Of a stretch of DNA of 64,000 bases, positions 55,645 through 64,000 are shown piece by piece (the first letter of the stretch is position 1; each line of letters opens with the position of its first letter). Source of the stretch: Pseudomonas gozinkensis (lineage in GTDB: Bacteria; Pseudomonadota; Gammaproteobacteria; Pseudomonadales; Pseudomonadaceae); the NCBI RefSeq assembly GCF_014863585.1, contig NZ_CP062253.1, positions 956,501-1,020,500 on the forward strand, written 5' to 3'. Below the pieces are notes generated by a model. That model had not been told where the DNA came from. It was given only the letters and a program-made list of their open reading frames with translations, and ran no database searches. Position numbers and translations under genes: made by a program.

Positions 55645-55715
55645 GTAAGTCTCTCTGCAGGCTCTCTGTGATTCTTTTCTTCAGACGTCGTGGTTCGGCT
55701 TTGATTTTTCAATAG
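55641..55715 (+). pseudogene. Short coupled frame after the glycosyltransferase, probable remnant
   Basis: An ATG overlaps the glycosyltransferase stop (ATGA) and opens a 24-codon frame (MSKSLCRLSVILFF...) with a hydrophobic start. In another frame the sequence goes on as DSFLQTSWFGFDFSIALLW through WFMSTVRVNGFPAKETLES (55,669-55,809), and a third frame reads a hydrophobic stretch from about 55,806. This could be a frame-broken second gene of the polysaccharide locus. The evidence is composition only. Confidence 0.3.
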
Positions 55716-56289
55716 CACTTCTATGGCCAGAGACAATTCGATGGTTCATGTCTACTGTCCGGGTAAATGGTTTTCCCGCTAAAGAAACATTGGAATCAAT
55801 GGCGTGATTGCTAATTTGACGCGTCTCATTCGGCTGGCCGACTACTTCAGTCCGATGGCATGGATGCTCGCTGTTTTGCTGTTCATCAATCGCCTCAGCA
55901 GCATGGTCAAGCTGTAAATGGTGCTGTATCTGCATCTGGAACCAGGCTTCGCCATCGAGACCGTTGGCTGGTGTTGGCGGCTTACGATGTCGGGGTTCTA
56001 TGCTGGGCGGCTTGCATATTCCCATGTCGCACTGGGGGGAACGCTGGGGCGCGCGTCGGCCGTTGATCGGCGATTGTGCTGAGTGATCAGGCAAACCGCA
56101 TTCGAGCCATACAAGGCGCAGACGCTTAGCCGATCCGGTTATGAGAGTTATTCGAAAGCGGTCTGTCCACGCATGGCATTTCCGGGCATGGGTTAGCGTC
56201 CTATCTGGTGAACCCGGCGGATCGGAACTAGATTTCAATCAGCGTCAGGTCAGCATGAATTTCTCACCTGGAACAGGATGGACTCGGCT
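55716..56289. other. Unassigned stretch without an intact gene
   Basis: About 570 bases. GC rises from left to right. Reading frames on both strands are short or lack ribosome binding sites and recognisable motifs. The left part may be gene debris; the right end must hold the promoter of the small acidic protein gene. Confidence 0.5.
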
Positions 56290-56550
56290 ATGAAAAACAG
56301 GTTGCTACGCGTTTTGCTGCTGTTGAAAGTGATGGTGATGCTGTCCCTCGGCACCGCGACGGCCTGGGCCGAGTGCGAGGATCACGATACCCAGGCCTCC
56401 AGTGGGCAGGCGGGGCACAGCGCTCTGATGCTGGCCAAGTCCGAGTCCGAGCCGGGCGATCAGGGCCAGGGGGGCAGCGCCGACGATGACGACTCGACCA
56501 CCGATGAGCCGGACAGTGACGATGCGGATGAAGGTGACAGCCAGACGTAG
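56290..56550 (+). CDS. Small exported, highly acidic protein, function unknown
   Basis: 86 residues. A signal peptide (about 1-28, ending TATAWA) is followed by a mature part of low complexity, rich in Asp, Glu, Ser and Gly, with runs such as DDDDSTTDEPDSDDADEGD. Only one or two cysteine/histidine residues occur, in ECEDHD. It may bind cations in the periplasm; that is inference. ATG 56290 gives a standard signal start (MKNRLL); ATG 56278 is also possible. A terminator follows. Confidence 0.6.
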   Translation: MKNRLLRVLLLLKVMVMLSLGTATAWAECEDHDTQASSGQAGHSALMLAKSESEPGDQGQGGSADDDDSTTDEPDSDDADEGDSQT

Positions 56551-56565
56551 ATTCCGGGCAAAAGA

Positions 56566-56612
56566 AAACCCCTTCTTTCCCGATCGATGCGCAATCGGGG
56601 CAGAAGGGGTTT
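56566..56612 (+). terminator. Terminator after the small acidic protein gene
   Basis: Outer stem AAACCCCTTCT / AGAAGGGGTTT with an inner CCCGAT / ATCGGG stem. Short T run (TTT). Confidence 0.75.
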
Positions 56613-56647
56613 GGTCAACGCTTCAATTCAGAGAACAACCCAATCCT

Positions 56648-56751
56648 TGTGGGAGCGAGCTTGCTCGCGATTGCGGTGTGTCAGTTGACCTATATGTCGA
56701 CTGATCCAGTGCTTTCGTCGGATCGCCGCCCGGAGCAAGCTCGCTCCCACA
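56648..56751. repeat. REP doublet (REPIN) at the end of the dpp operon
   Basis: TGTGGGAGCGAGCTTGCTCG on the left and GCAAGCTCGCTCCCACA on the right. Its right half shares TTTCGTCGGATCGCCGCCCG with the doublet at 32,462, so the two are one subtype. Confidence 0.9.
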
Positions 56752-56778
56752 GTATTTTGTGTCGATCTCCAAATCTGC

Positions 56779-57759
56779 TCAGGCCGCGCCGTCGAGGAAC
56801 TGCTCGGCGTAGTGGCACGCCACCTGACGGGTGTCGAGCTGGCGCAGGGCCGGCTCTTCGCTGCTGCAACGCGCGGTGGCGTATGGGCAGCGCTTGTGGA
56901 ACGCGCAGCCAGGTGGCGGGTTCAGCGGGTTGGGCAACTCGCCGACGATCTTGATTTTCGGCTTGTCCGGATCCGGGTGGATGGTCGGGGTCGCCGACAA
57001 CAGCGCCTGGGTGTACGGGTGCAGAGGACGGGCGTAGATGTCGTGCTTCGGACCGATTTCCACCGGGCGACCGAGGTACATCACCATCACGTCATCGGCC
57101 ACGTGCTGCACCACCGCCAGGTTGTGCGAGATGAACACGTAACCCGTGTTGAACTCCTGCTGCATGTCCATGAACAGGTTCAGCACCTGCGCCTGGATCG
57201 ACACGTCCAGCGCCGAGGTCGGTTCGTCCGCCACCAGCACTTTCGGTTGCAGCATCATGGCGCGAGCCAGCGCGATACGCTGACGCTGACCGCCGGAGAA
57301 CATGTGCGGATAACGCTGGTAGTGCTCGGGACGCAAGCCGACCTGCTTCATCATCGCCTGGACTTTCTCGCGACGCTCGGCAGCCGAGAGGTTGGTGTTG
57401 ATCAGCAGCGGCTCGGCCAGTTGATCACCGATTTTCTGCCGTGGGTTCAACGACGCATACGGGCTCTGGAACACCATCTGCACGTCTTTGCGCAGTTGCA
57501 TGCGCTGGGCCTTGTCGGCGCCGGCCACTTCCTGGCCGGCGATTTTCAGGGAGCCGGACGACGGCTCCTCGATCAGGGTCAGGGCGCGGGCGAGGGTGGA
57601 TTTGCCGCAGCCCGATTCACCGACGACGGCGAGGGTCTTGCCGGCTTCCAGCTCGAACGACACGCCGTTGAGGGCGCGTACGGTCGCATGGCCCTTGAAC
57701 AGGCCACGGGAGACTTCGTAGTGACGGGTCAGGTCGCGGGCGGTAAGTACGACGGCCAT
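56779..57759 (-). CDS. dppF: Dipeptide ABC transporter ATP-binding protein DppF
   Basis: 326 residues. Walker A GESGCGKST, signature FSGGQRQRIALARAM, Walker B VLVADEPTSALD, and the oligopeptide-type C-terminal extension with a four-cysteine-like CAFHKRCPYATARC segment that in relatives can hold an iron-sulfur cluster. Energises dipeptide import with DppD. Its ATG overlaps the dppD stop (TAATG read on the minus strand). Last gene of the operon; a REP doublet follows. Confidence 0.94.
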   Translation of the reverse strand: MAVVLTARDLTRHYEVSRGLFKGHATVRALNGVSFELEAGKTLAVVGESGCGKSTLARALTLIEEPSSGSLKIAGQEVAGADKAQRMQLRKDVQMVFQSPYASLNPRQKIGDQLAEPLLINTNLSAAERREKVQAMMKQVGLRPEHYQRYPHMFSGGQRQRIALARAMMLQPKVLVADEPTSALDVSIQAQVLNLFMDMQQEFNTGYVFISHNLAVVQHVADDVMVMYLGRPVEIGPKHDIYARPLHPYTQALLSATPTIHPDPDKPKIKIVGELPNPLNPPPGCAFHKRCPYATARCSSEEPALRQLDTRQVACHYAEQFLDGAA

Positions 57760-58727
57760 TACGCCACCTCCTGGTTCAACGGATAGAAGCAGCGGGCGAG
57801 GCTGTGGCTTTTCGGGTCAAGGGTCGGACGCTGCGCGCGGCAGCTGTCCTGCACGTACGGGCAGCGCGGCGACAGCAGGCAGCCTTGCGGGCGGTCGTAA
57901 CGGCCGGGCACGATGCCGGGCAGGGTCGCCAGACGCTCGGCACCCTGGCTGTGTTCCGGAATCGCCTTGAGCAGCGCTTCGCTGTACGGGTGGGCCGGGA
58001 TGTCGAACAGTTGCGGCACCTGGCCGACTTCAACGGCTTGACCGGCGTACATCACGCACACGCGCTGGGCGGTTTCGGCGACCACGGCGAGGTCGTGGGT
58101 GATCAGCACCAGGCCCATGTTCTGCTCTTTCTGCAACGCCAGCAGCAGGTCCATGATCTGCGCCTGGATCGTCACGTCGAGTGCCGTGGTCGGCTCGTCC
58201 GCGATCAGCAGTTTCGGCTCGCCGGCAATCGCCATGGCAATCGCCACACGCTGGCTCATACCGCCGGACAGCTGGTGCGGGTAGGCGTCCATACGGCTGG
58301 CGGCGCCCGGGATTTCGACTTTTTCCAGCAGTTCGATCGCACGTTTGCGCGCTTGCTTGCCGGACATTTTCAGGTGCAGGCGCAGCACTTCTTCGATCTG
58401 GAAACCCACGGTGTAGCTCGGGTTCAGCGCGGTCATCGGGTCCTGGAACACCATCGCCAGGTCTTTGCCGACGATCTGCCGACGCTGGCGGTTGTTCAGC
58501 TTGAGCATGTTCTTGCCATCGAAGCTCAGCGCGTCGGCGGTGACGATGCCCGGGTGCTCGATCAGGCCCATCAGCGCCATCATGGTCACGGACTTGCCGG
58601 AACCCGACTCGCCCACGATCGCCAGGACTTCGCCCTTGTCGACTTTCAGGTCGAGGCCGTCGACGACCGGGGTAGCGTTCTTGTCGCCGAAGCGAACGTT
58701 GAGATTCTTGATTTCTAACAGTGACAT
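57759..58727 (-). CDS. dppD: Dipeptide ABC transporter ATP-binding protein DppD
   Basis: 322 residues from ATG 58727. Walker [10 protein letters not shown], signature [15 protein letters not shown], Walker [13 protein letters not shown], and the [15 protein letters not shown]-terminal cysteine segment. Pairs with DppF. AGGAG lies just upstream. It starts 11 bases after the dppC stop. Confidence 0.94.
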   Translation of the reverse strand: MSLLEIKNLNVRFGDKNATPVVDGLDLKVDKGEVLAIVGESGSGKSVTMMALMGLIEHPGIVTADALSFDGKNMLKLNNRQRRQIVGKDLAMVFQDPMTALNPSYTVGFQIEEVLRLHLKMSGKQARKRAIELLEKVEIPGAASRMDAYPHQLSGGMSQRVAIAMAIAGEPKLLIADEPTTALDVTIQAQIMDLLLALQKEQNMGLVLITHDLAVVAETAQRVCVMYAGQAVEVGQVPQLFDIPAHPYSEALLKAIPEHSQGAERLATLPGIVPGRYDRPQGCLLSPRCPYVQDSCRAQRPTLDPKSHSLARCFYPLNQEVA

Positions 58728-58737
58728 GGGAATCTCC

Positions 58738-59664
58738 TCAGGCGGCGTTCTTGAGTTTCGGGTCCAGCGCATCGCGCAGGCCGTCGCCCATCAAGTTGAT
58801 TGCCAGCACGCTGAGCAAAATGGTCAAACCAGGCAGACTCACCACCCACCAGGCGCGTTCGATGTAGTCGCGGGCCGAAGCCAGCATGGTGCCCCACTCA
58901 GGGGTTGGCGGCTGGACACCGAGGCCGAGGAAGCCCAGGGCGGCGGCATCGAGGATCGCCGAGGAGAAGCTCAGGGTCGCCTGAACGATCAGCGGCGCCA
59001 TGCAGTTCGGCAGCACGGTGATGAACATCAGGCGTGGCAGGCCGGCACCGGCCAGGCGCGCGGCGGTCACGTAGTCGCGGTTCAGCTCACCCATCACGGC
59101 GGCACGGGTCAGACGCACGTAGGACGGCAGCGAAACCACGGCAATCGCGATCACGGTGTTGATCAGGCCAGGGCCGAGGATGGCAACGATCGCCACAGCC
59201 AGCAGCAGCGACGGCAGGGCCAGCATGATGTCCATCAGACGCATGATGGTCGGGCCGATCATTTTCGGGAAGAAACCGGCGAACAGACCCAGCAGGATCC
59301 CCGGAATCAGCGACATCACCACCGACGACAGACCGATCAGCAGCGACAGACGCGAACCCTGGATCAGGCGCGACAGCAGATCGCGGCCCAGTTCATCGGT
59401 GCCGAGCAGGAATTGCATCTGCCCGCCTTCGAGCCACGCCGGCGGCGTCAGCAGGAAGTCACGGTATTGCTCGCTCGGGTTATGCGGCGCGACCCAAGGG
59501 GCAAACAGCGCGCAGAAAATCACCAGCAGCATGAACAGCAGGCCGGCGACGGCGCCTTTGTTCTTGGCGAAAGCCTGCCAGAACTCTTTGTACGGTGACG
59601 GGTACAGCAGACTTTGATCCACGGCGGTGGCAGCGGTGGCTACTGAGGAAGTTGGAGTGCTCAT
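58738..59664 (-). CDS. dppC: Dipeptide ABC transporter permease DppC
   Basis: 308 residues from ATG 59664. A soluble N-terminal tail of about 40 residues is followed by the OppC-type six-helix permease with the EAA loop ([24 protein letters not shown] in parts, about 190-215). Forms the pore with DppB. A longer upstream frame overlapping dppB is not used. Confidence 0.93.
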   Translation of the reverse strand: MSTPTSSVATAATAVDQSLLYPSPYKEFWQAFAKNKGAVAGLLFMLLVIFCALFAPWVAPHNPSEQYRDFLLTPPAWLEGGQMQFLLGTDELGRDLLSRLIQGSRLSLLIGLSSVVMSLIPGILLGLFAGFFPKMIGPTIMRLMDIMLALPSLLLAVAIVAILGPGLINTVIAIAVVSLPSYVRLTRAAVMGELNRDYVTAARLAGAGLPRLMFITVLPNCMAPLIVQATLSFSSAILDAAALGFLGLGVQPPTPEWGTMLASARDYIERAWWVVSLPGLTILLSVLAINLMGDGLRDALDPKLKNAA

Positions 59665-59675
59665 GGGTATTGACC

Positions 59676-60686
59676 TCAGCGCTGATGACGGATGCGTGGG
59701 TTGGCAAAGCCGTAGAGGATGTCCACCACGAAGTTGACCAGAATCACCAGGCAGGCGATTAACAGGATGCCGTTTTGCACAACCGGGTAGTCCCGGGCGC
59801 CGATGGCTTCGATCAGCCATTTGCCGATGCCGGGCCAGGAAAAGATGGTTTCGGTCAGGACCGCGCCGGCCAGCAGGGTGCCGACTTGCAGGCCGACCAC
59901 GGTCAGTACCGGAATCAGCGCGTTGCGCAGACCGTGCACGAACACCACGCGCGACGGCGACAGGCCTTTGGCCCTGGCGGTACGGATGTAGTCTTCACGC
60001 AGCACTTCGAGCATCGACGAGCGGGTCATCCGCGCGATCACCGCCAGCGGAATGGTACCCAGCACGATGGCCGGCAGGATCAGGTGGTGCAGGGCATCGA
60101 GGAACGCGCCCATGTCATCGGCCAGCAGGGTGTCGATCAGCATGAAGCCGGTGCGCGGCTCGATGTCGTAGAGCAGGTCGATCCGCCCGGATACCGGGGT
60201 CCAGCCCAGGCTTACCGAGAAGAACATGATGAGAATCAGGCCCCACCAGAAAATCGGCATCGAGTAACCCGCGAGGGAGATGCCCATCACCCCGTGGTCG
60301 AACAGGGATCCTCGCTTGAGGGCCGCAATCACCCCGGCCAGAAGGCCCAGGATACCGGCGAACAGCAGGGCGGCCATGGACAGTTCCAGGGTCGCCGGGA
60401 AGAGGGAGGTGAACTCGGTCCATACGCTCTCACGGGTGCGCAGGGATTCGCCGAGGTCGCCGTGGGCCAGTTTGCCGATGTAGTCCAGGTACTGGGCGTA
60501 CAGCGGTTTGTTCAGACCGAGGCGTTCCATTGCCTGAGCGTGCATTTCGGGGTCGACCCGACGTTCGCCCATCATCACTTCCACGGGGTCGCCGGGAATC
60601 ATGCGAATCAACGCGAAAGTCAGCAAGGTGATGCCGAAAAACGTGGGGATCAACAACCCCAGTCGGCGGGCAATAAAACTAAACAT
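59676..60686 (-). CDS. dppB: Dipeptide ABC transporter permease DppB
   Basis: 336 residues. OppB-type permease: first helix near the N-terminus (RRLGLLIPTFFGITLLTFAL in parts), a periplasmic domain and five further helices with the EAA loop (EDYIRTARAKGLSPSRVVFVH). 73 bases separate it from dppA, which leaves room for a processing or termination hairpin that would keep permease levels below the binding protein. Confidence 0.94.
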   Translation of the reverse strand: MFSFIARRLGLLIPTFFGITLLTFALIRMIPGDPVEVMMGERRVDPEMHAQAMERLGLNKPLYAQYLDYIGKLAHGDLGESLRTRESVWTEFTSLFPATLELSMAALLFAGILGLLAGVIAALKRGSLFDHGVMGISLAGYSMPIFWWGLILIMFFSVSLGWTPVSGRIDLLYDIEPRTGFMLIDTLLADDMGAFLDALHHLILPAIVLGTIPLAVIARMTRSSMLEVLREDYIRTARAKGLSPSRVVFVHGLRNALIPVLTVVGLQVGTLLAGAVLTETIFSWPGIGKWLIEAIGARDYPVVQNGILLIACLVILVNFVVDILYGFANPRIRHQR

Positions 60687-60759
60687 CGTGTGTGGTACCT
60701 CATCAGCCGGTTAGGCGTGCCCGGCGACCCTGGGGTCAGGGGCGCCGGGAGTTTCTTAT

Positions 60760-62355
60760 CTACTTCACCTGGGTGGTGGCGAAGTTATTGGTTGTCAGAG
60801 GGCTGATGTGATAACCCTCTACGTTGTTGCGCATTGCGGTGAACATGCGGGTGTGGGCCATGCTGATCCACGGTTGGTCCTGATTGAAGATGACTTGCGC
60901 TTCTTCATACAGTTTGGCGCGTTCGGCCGGATCTACTTTAGCCCGTGCTTCGTCGAGCAGGGTCTGGAATTTCTCGTTGCACCAGCGAGCGTAGTTTTCG
61001 CCGTTCTTGGCCGCTTCGCAACTGAGCATAGGCGTCAGGAAGTTATCCGGGTCGCCGTTGTCGCCCGCCCATCCGGCCGAGACCATGTCGTGCTCGCCGG
61101 CCTTGGCGCGTTTGAGCATCTCGCCCCATTCCATCACGCGGATGTCGATCTTGATCCCGACTTTCGCCAGGTCAGCCTGCATCATCTGTGCGCCGAGCAT
61201 CGGGTTCGGGTTGGTCGGGCCGCCGCCGTTGCGGGTGAACAGGGTGAATGTGGTGCCTTCCGGTACACCGGCTTCCTTGAGCAGGGCACGGGCCTTGTCG
61301 AGGTCACGTGGCGGGTTCTTCAGGTCGTGGTTGTAGCCCAGCAGGGTCGGCGGGTACGGGTTGACCGCAACGGTCGCGTTACCCTTGCCGAACAGCGCGT
61401 TGACATAGGCTTCCTTGTCGAAGGCGATGTCGATCGCTTTGCGCACCCGCACGTCGCTGATGTACTTGTGCTGGGTGTTCATGGCGATGTAGGAGACGGT
61501 CATCGCGTCCATTTCATCGACTTTCAGGTTGCTGTCTTTTTTGATGCTCGGGATGTCATCCGGTTTCGGATACAGCGCGATCTGGCACTCATTGGCCTTG
61601 AGCTTCTGCAAACGCACGTTGTTGTCGGTGGCAATCGCCAGGATCAGCGCGTCAGCCGGGGCCTTGCCACGGAAGTAATCCGGGTTGGCCTTGAAGCGAA
61701 CCTGGGCGTCCTTGGCATAACGCTGGAAGATGAACGGGCCGGTGCCCACCGGTTTGCTGTTCAGGTCGCCGGTCTTGTTGGTCTTTAGCAACTGGTCGGC
61801 GTATTCGGCCGGGTAGATCGAGGAGAAGGCCATGGCGATGTCGGCCAGGAATGGCGCTTCGCGACGGGTCAGGGTGAACTTGACGGTGTTGTCGTCGACT
61901 TTCTCGACGCTTTTGAGCAGTTCCTTGAAGCCCATGCTTTCAAAGTACGGGAAGCCCACGCTCGACAGTTTGTGCCACGGGTGATTCGGGTCCAGCTGAC
62001 GCTGGAAACTCCAGACCACATCGTCGGCATTCATGTCGCGGGTCGGCTTGAAATATTCGGTGGTGTGAAACTTGACGCCTTTGCGCAGGTGGAACGTGTA
62101 GGTCAGGCCGTCTTCGCTGATGTCCCAGGATTCGGCCAGCGCCGGAATCACTTCGGTGGTGCCGGGCTTGAAGTCCGCCAGACGGTTGAAGATGGTTTCG
62201 GCCACCGCGTCGGCAGTGACTGCAGTCGTGTACTGGACCATATCGAAGCCTTCCGGGCTGGCTTCGGTGCAGACCACCAAGGGTTTGGCCGAGACGCCGA
62301 CAGCGACACTCAGCAACGCAGCCGCGATGGCTGCACGTAGGGGAAGCATTTTCAT
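60760..62355 (-). CDS. dppA: Dipeptide-binding periplasmic protein DppA
   Basis: 531 residues from ATG 62355 with a signal peptide (about 1-22, SVAVGVSA). Family 5 solute-binding protein: VCTEASPEGFD at the mature start, TYTFHLRKGVKFH, and the peptide-binding lobes ending in WISMAHTRMFTAMR. Captures dipeptides in the periplasm. AGAGGG is upstream. It lies between the porin and the permeases on one strand. Confidence 0.94.
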   Translation of the reverse strand: MKMLPLRAAIAAALLSVAVGVSAKPLVVCTEASPEGFDMVQYTTAVTADAVAETIFNRLADFKPGTTEVIPALAESWDISEDGLTYTFHLRKGVKFHTTEYFKPTRDMNADDVVWSFQRQLDPNHPWHKLSSVGFPYFESMGFKELLKSVEKVDDNTVKFTLTRREAPFLADIAMAFSSIYPAEYADQLLKTNKTGDLNSKPVGTGPFIFQRYAKDAQVRFKANPDYFRGKAPADALILAIATDNNVRLQKLKANECQIALYPKPDDIPSIKKDSNLKVDEMDAMTVSYIAMNTQHKYISDVRVRKAIDIAFDKEAYVNALFGKGNATVAVNPYPPTLLGYNHDLKNPPRDLDKARALLKEAGVPEGTTFTLFTRNGGGPTNPNPMLGAQMMQADLAKVGIKIDIRVMEWGEMLKRAKAGEHDMVSAGWAGDNGDPDNFLTPMLSCEAAKNGENYARWCNEKFQTLLDEARAKVDPAERAKLYEEAQVIFNQDQPWISMAHTRMFTAMRNNVEGYHISPLTTNNFATTQVK

Positions 62356-62433
62356 CAAGAACCCTCTGCAATCGGTTGAAGACAAAAAGCCGAACGGCCA
62401 ACTCGTCACTGAGTCAGCCGTCGGCGTGCGGTT

Positions 62434-63849
62434 TTACAGGATGTTGAATGGAACGGTGGTCACCAGACGGAACTCGTTGATGCTGCCGTCAGCCTGGTTT
62501 TCGCTCGCACGGTGCGCGGTGTAGGTTGCGCGAACGGTGGTGGCTTTCAGAGGACCGCTTTGTACGGCATAAGAGGCGCCGATGCCGTATTCGTAATGGT
62601 GCTCGCCGTCCATCGACTGCACGCCATCGTAGCCGCCACCCTTGTAGTGAGTGCCGTCGATGCCCCAGCCGCGGGCCTGGTAGATGTTGAACTTCAGGCC
62701 TGGCACGCCGTATTCGGCCATGTTCAGACCGTAGGCCACCTGGAAGGATTTCTCGTTCGGGCCGTTGAAGTCCGACAGCAGGGAGTTGGCCAGGTAGATG
62801 CCGTTGGTTTCGTGCAGGTAGTCGAAGTACTCGTTACCGTTCACTTCCTGGTAGGAGAAGGTCAGGGTATGGGCCTGGTGAGTCAGGCCGAACGACAGGG
62901 AGTAGGTGTCGTTGTCGATCTCACCCAGTTTTTTCTTACCTTCGTCCACGGTCTTGTAGTAGTTCAGACCGGTGGTCAGAGCCAGAACCGAGCTGTCACC
63001 CAGCACGTGGGTGGCGCCGAAGTAGTACTGGTTCCACAGGTCTTCGGCCTGGGTGCCCCACAGGCTGGTGGTCAGGCTGGCGAACGGCTGGTACGAAATG
63101 CCGCCGGTGTGAACGTGGTCGGCTTCGGCATCGATCGCGCCGTATTCGGAGCGAAACTTGCTCAGGCTTTCTTCGGTACGCGGCGAAACGCGGTCGAACG
63201 TGGCCAGATCGAAGGACAGGTTGTTCAGTTCTTCACTGTGGATCGCGAGACCTTCGAAGCTCGATGGCAGCGGACGGTTGCCGATCACGTCGACCTGCGG
63301 GCTGCTGAAGTTCATGCGGCCGGCGGTCAGGGTGGTGTTGGAGATGCGCGCCTTGACGTTGGCCAGGCCGACTTTGCTCCACTGGCCCTGGGCTTCGCCG
63401 CCTTCACGGGTCAGGGTACGGTTGTTGCCTGCGCCTGGACGGGTGCCCGGTGCGCCACCGTTGTTGGACGCCAGGTTCTCGCGGTCACGCTCCAGCGCGA
63501 TGGCGTTGTACGCCGCCACTTCGGTGCTGAAACCGACGGTGCCTTCGGTGAAGCCCGAGTTGTACTTGACGATGGTGCCTTGCACCCAGTTGATACGGCG
63601 GTCGGTCGGGGTGGCCACGCCATCCTTGCGATAGGTGAACTTGCCGCCGCGTTTCAGTTGTTCGTTGGCGTACCAGTTACGGGTCGAGCCACTGATCGAC
63701 TGACCTTCGAGGAAGCCGGTGGCTTCGGCCTGGGCGCTCTTTTCATTGACGGTCACCGGGGTGAACGCCTGGCTTTGGGTTTCCGCGTAAGCCGTGGCGG
63801 TGATGCTGCTGATGGCCAGGGCCAATATCGCGGTATTGCTCAGTTTCAT
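62434..63849 (-). CDS. opdP: OprD-family outer-membrane porin (OpdP-like)
   Basis: 471 residues. A signal peptide (to about 22, ATAYA) precedes an 18-strand OprD-type barrel: GFLEGQSISGSTRNWYANE (in parts) at the N-terminus, RISNTTLTAGRMNFSSP in the middle and a C-terminal strand ending PFNIL. The first-gene position in front of dppABCDF supports the peptide-specific OpdP/OpdD branch, which in P. aeruginosa takes up Gly-Glu and also admits carbapenems. AAAGGAGC precedes the ATG. The branch name rests on context. Confidence 0.85.
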   Translation of the reverse strand: MKLSNTAILALAISSITATAYAETQSQAFTPVTVNEKSAQAEATGFLEGQSISGSTRNWYANEQLKRGGKFTYRKDGVATPTDRRINWVQGTIVKYNSGFTEGTVGFSTEVAAYNAIALERDRENLASNNGGAPGTRPGAGNNRTLTREGGEAQGQWSKVGLANVKARISNTTLTAGRMNFSSPQVDVIGNRPLPSSFEGLAIHSEELNNLSFDLATFDRVSPRTEESLSKFRSEYGAIDAEADHVHTGGISYQPFASLTTSLWGTQAEDLWNQYYFGATHVLGDSSVLALTTGLNYYKTVDEGKKKLGEIDNDTYSLSFGLTHQAHTLTFSYQEVNGNEYFDYLHETNGIYLANSLLSDFNGPNEKSFQVAYGLNMAEYGVPGLKFNIYQARGWGIDGTHYKGGGYDGVQSMDGEHHYEYGIGASYAVQSGPLKATTVRATYTAHRASENQADGSINEFRLVTTVPFNIL

Positions 63850-63857
63850 GGGTGAAG

Positions 63858-63885
63858 CTCCTTTACTTTCTTTTTATGCCGGCTT
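63858..63885 (-). promoter_or_regulatory. opdP translation start region with an AAnAAnAA motif
   Basis: On the minus strand, AAAAAGAAAG stands just ahead of the AAAGGAGC ribosome binding site. AAAAAGAA fits the Crc/Hfq CA-motif pattern used for catabolite repression of amino-acid and peptide uptake. Confidence 0.35.
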
Positions 63886-63928
63886 TTTTGGGTTGGCCGG
63901 TTATTGGTTTAGAACTCATTCACACATC

Positions 63929-63940
63929 GCAAACGTTTGC
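63929..63940. promoter_or_regulatory. LacI-type palindrome upstream of opdP
   Basis: GCAAACGTTTGC, a perfect 12-base palindrome about 80 bases before the opdP start. It shares the AAACGTTT core with the Cra operator at 26,740. Confidence 0.55.
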
Positions 63941-64000
63941 AAAAGGCCTGATTGGCGAATTTCGGCAAAGCGCTTGCGTGAGGGGGTAGACGGCCCCCTC

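Noticed and set aside
55681..56238. 185-codon open frame on the minus strand after the glycosyltransferase
   Set aside because: No ribosome binding site, no recognisable domain, irregular composition; treated as chance within an unassigned stretch.

Overview
The window comes from a Pseudomonas chromosome, most likely the P. fluorescens group. The evidence is the GC-rich core-gene order, which follows the P. aeruginosa neighbourhoods greA-yhbY-rlmE-ftsH-folP-glmM-tpiA-secG-rimP-nusA-infB-rbfA-truB-rpsO-pnp and nadC-DUF1631-ampD-ampE-MCP ... speC-piuCAB. Three intergenic REP doublets of the pseudomonad type GGGAGCGAGCTTGCTCGC and a Cra operator identical to the one I recall from P. putida (TTAAACGTTTCA) agree. 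No insertion sequence, prophage, CRISPR array or rRNA operon is visible.

Layout. 1-16,060: conserved housekeeping block for ribosome maturation, membrane proteolysis (FtsH), folate (FolP), cell-wall precursor (GlmM), glycolysis (TpiA), secretion (SecG), tRNA-Leu and tRNA-fMet, then the nusA-infB translation/transcription operon through to pnp. 16,125-18,186: tRNA-Thr, an exported serine-linker coiled-coil protein, a small DUF6388-like protein and nadC. 18,442-24,274: DUF1631 protein, ampD-ampE (muropeptide recycling and beta-lactamase signalling) and a chemoreceptor. 24,429-32,448: zinc-ribbon membrane protein, cra-tatD and the divergent fruBKA fructose phosphotransferase operon. 32,633-40,932: PhoD phosphatase, then the iron module piuB, piuA, piuC and a Sel1-repeat gene.

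40,933-44,312 is an accessory insertion between the Sel1 gene and speC. It has lower GC and encodes an unusually long XaxA-like alpha-pore-forming toxin subunit followed by a second helical protein that is probably its partner. This is the most unusual system in the window. 44,356-48,150 holds speC, with an intrinsic-terminator-like hairpin in its own leader, and two tandem 306-residue lipoprotein genes (halovibrin-like), the second with an intact duplicated terminator. 48,163-51,615 is a four-gene osmoprotectant (betaine/choline-type) ABC transporter. Next come prfC and an isolated low-GC membrane glycosyltransferase with a decayed-looking tract behind it. 56,779-63,849 is a dipeptide uptake operon on the minus strand, opdP-dppABCDF, covering outer-membrane porin, periplasmic binding protein, inner-membrane permeases and ATPases.

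How the genes work together. The first block makes and checks ribosomes and RNA. The fru, dpp and opu systems bring in sugar, peptides and osmolytes. Cra links fructose-1-phosphate to fruBKA. PiuA, PiuC and PiuB act from iron-siderophore import to cytoplasmic-membrane reduction. The accessory genes (toxin pair, lipoprotein pair, glycosyltransferase) look like interaction functions. All functional calls are made from reading the sequence and from memory of families; no database search was run.
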